From Dehalococcoidia bacterium (GTDB taxonomy: Bacteria > Chloroflexota > Dehalococcoidia > GIF9 > UBA5629), in assembly GCA_030604795.1 (NCBI GenBank), contig JAUVVE010000067.1, positions 1 through 5,535 of the forward strand: a stretch of 5,535 nucleotides of DNA, written 5' to 3'. The position numbers were made by a program, and so were the translations under genes. A model generated the notes under the pieces. The model saw only the letters and a program-made list of their open reading frames with translations, had not been told where the DNA came from and ran no database searches. Positions 4,854 through 5,535 of the stretch are shown here, in pieces (position 1 is the first letter of the stretch; every line of letters starts with the position of its first letter).

Positions 4854-5535
4854 ATGAACGATAAAACAGATAGCCATCGTGTAGCTACGAGCGACGATGT
4901 TGAAGTCTCGACCTATCTGGAAATCGCCAAGGAGCTACATGGCGAACAGCTTGCATCCGAGCTGGAGGTGACATCCCCGGCAACACGAGAGGCAATAGCT
5001 ATCATTGACTTTGGCTCTCAGTACAGTCATCTAATTGCTCGGCGGGTGCGGGAATGTCGCGTCTATTGCGAACTGATCCCTCACGACGCGCCTTGGGAAA
5101 GGATAGCTTCCCTCCAACCTAAAGGCTTTATCCTCTCTGGAGGCCCAGCCAGCGTCTATCAGCCCGGAGCGCCATTAGCTCCAGTTAATATCTATGACAG
5201 CAACGTGCCAATCCTGGGCATCTGCTACGGAATGCAAGTCCTTACCCACCAGTTGGGCGGGCAAATAGCTTCAGGAGCCAAGCGCGAATACGGTCAAGCT
5301 ATCCTGCACATAAGCGATGAAACCTCATCTCTATTTGCTGACCTGCCCTCTTCGTTACCGGTATGGATGAGTCACGGCGACCAGATAGTGGAAATGCCCC
5401 CTGGTTTGAAAGCCCTCGCCTACACCGAGAATTCTCCCACCGCGGTTGTAGGCAACGGCAATAACATCTTCGGGCTTCAATTTCATCCTGAGGTAGTCCA
5501 TACTCCTCAGGGGAAGACCATAATCCAGAACTTCC
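4854..5535 (+). CDS. guaA: GMP synthase (glutamine-hydrolysing), N-terminal amidotransferase domain, C-terminus beyond the window
   Basis: Converts XMP to GMP with ATP and glutamine, the last step of guanine nucleotide synthesis. The 227 visible residues are the class I glutamine amidotransferase domain. They include IAIIDFGSQYSHLIARRVRE (48-67), GFILSGGPASVY (91-102), the nucleophile elbow GICYGMQ (122-128) with Cys124, WMSHGDQI (171-178), and GLQFHPEV (207-214) with His211 and Glu213 completing the triad. DFGSQY followed by SGGPASVY and the MSHGD motif identify GuaA rather than CarA or TrpG. The ATP pyrophosphatase and dimerisation domains lie past the right edge. Compared with E. coli GuaA, where DFGSQY starts at residue 14, this start adds 38 hydrophilic residues. 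GTG at 4968 would give exactly the E. coli length. The gene diverges from the minus-strand unit. Confidence 0.96.
   Translation, partial: MNDKTDSHRVATSDDVEVSTYLEIAKELHGEQLASELEVTSPATREAIAIIDFGSQYSHLIARRVRECRVYCELIPHDAPWERIASLQPKGFILSGGPASVYQPGAPLAPVNIYDSNVPILGICYGMQVLTHQLGGQIASGAKREYGQAILHISDETSSLFADLPSSLPVWMSHGDQIVEMPPGLKALAYTENSPTAVVGNGNNIFGLQFHPEVVHTPQGKTIIQNF

Noticed and set aside
1..5535. tRNA, rRNA, CRISPR arrays, insertion sequences or phage genes
   Set aside because: No evenly spaced repeats, tRNA cloverleaf signals, transposase motifs or terminal inverted repeats were seen; nearly all of the window is accounted for by six coding genes.

Overview
The window holds six protein-coding genes packed closely together: five on the minus strand and one on the plus strand. 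No RNA gene, insertion sequence or CRISPR array was seen. It looks like a chromosomal housekeeping segment of a bacterium of intermediate GC content. The dihydroxy-acid dehydratase is of the E. coli-like type that lacks the extra N-terminal cysteine of [2Fe-2S] enzymes, which suits an anaerobe or microaerophile. The gene neighbourhood recalls Chloroflexota (Dehalococcoidia-like) genomes, but that is a low-confidence impression from memory, not a sequence match.

The minus-strand genes, in transcription order from right to left, start with an unrecognised membrane-anchored or lipoprotein-like protein carrying a GQSNG nucleophile-elbow-like motif (3793-4728). Next come a Sua5/YrdC/TsaC-family threonylcarbamoyl-AMP synthase (3103-3786) and ribose-5-phosphate isomerase B (2670-3125 or 3131). 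These three are 6 bp apart or overlapping and probably form one transcription unit. A 93-bp gap with a strong GC hairpin separates them from ilvD (909-2576). ilvD is followed after 8-9 bp by ilvB, the acetolactate synthase catalytic subunit, which runs off the left edge (1-899). ilvB and ilvD catalyse the first and third common steps of valine and isoleucine synthesis. ilvN and ilvC, if present, would lie beyond the left edge.

On the plus strand, guaA (GMP synthetase) starts at about 4854 and runs off the right edge. Only its glutamine amidotransferase domain is visible. It carries about 38 extra N-terminal residues compared with E. coli GuaA. The 125-bp divergent interval between guaA and the unknown gene contains candidate promoters in both directions. 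The unknown gene's frame also stays open through this interval and would encode a second hydrophobic segment.

No clear new multi-gene system is visible. The points most worth checking are the unknown GQSNG protein and its start, the N-terminal extension of GuaA with a small overlapping ORF inside it, and the hairpin between rpiB and ilvD.
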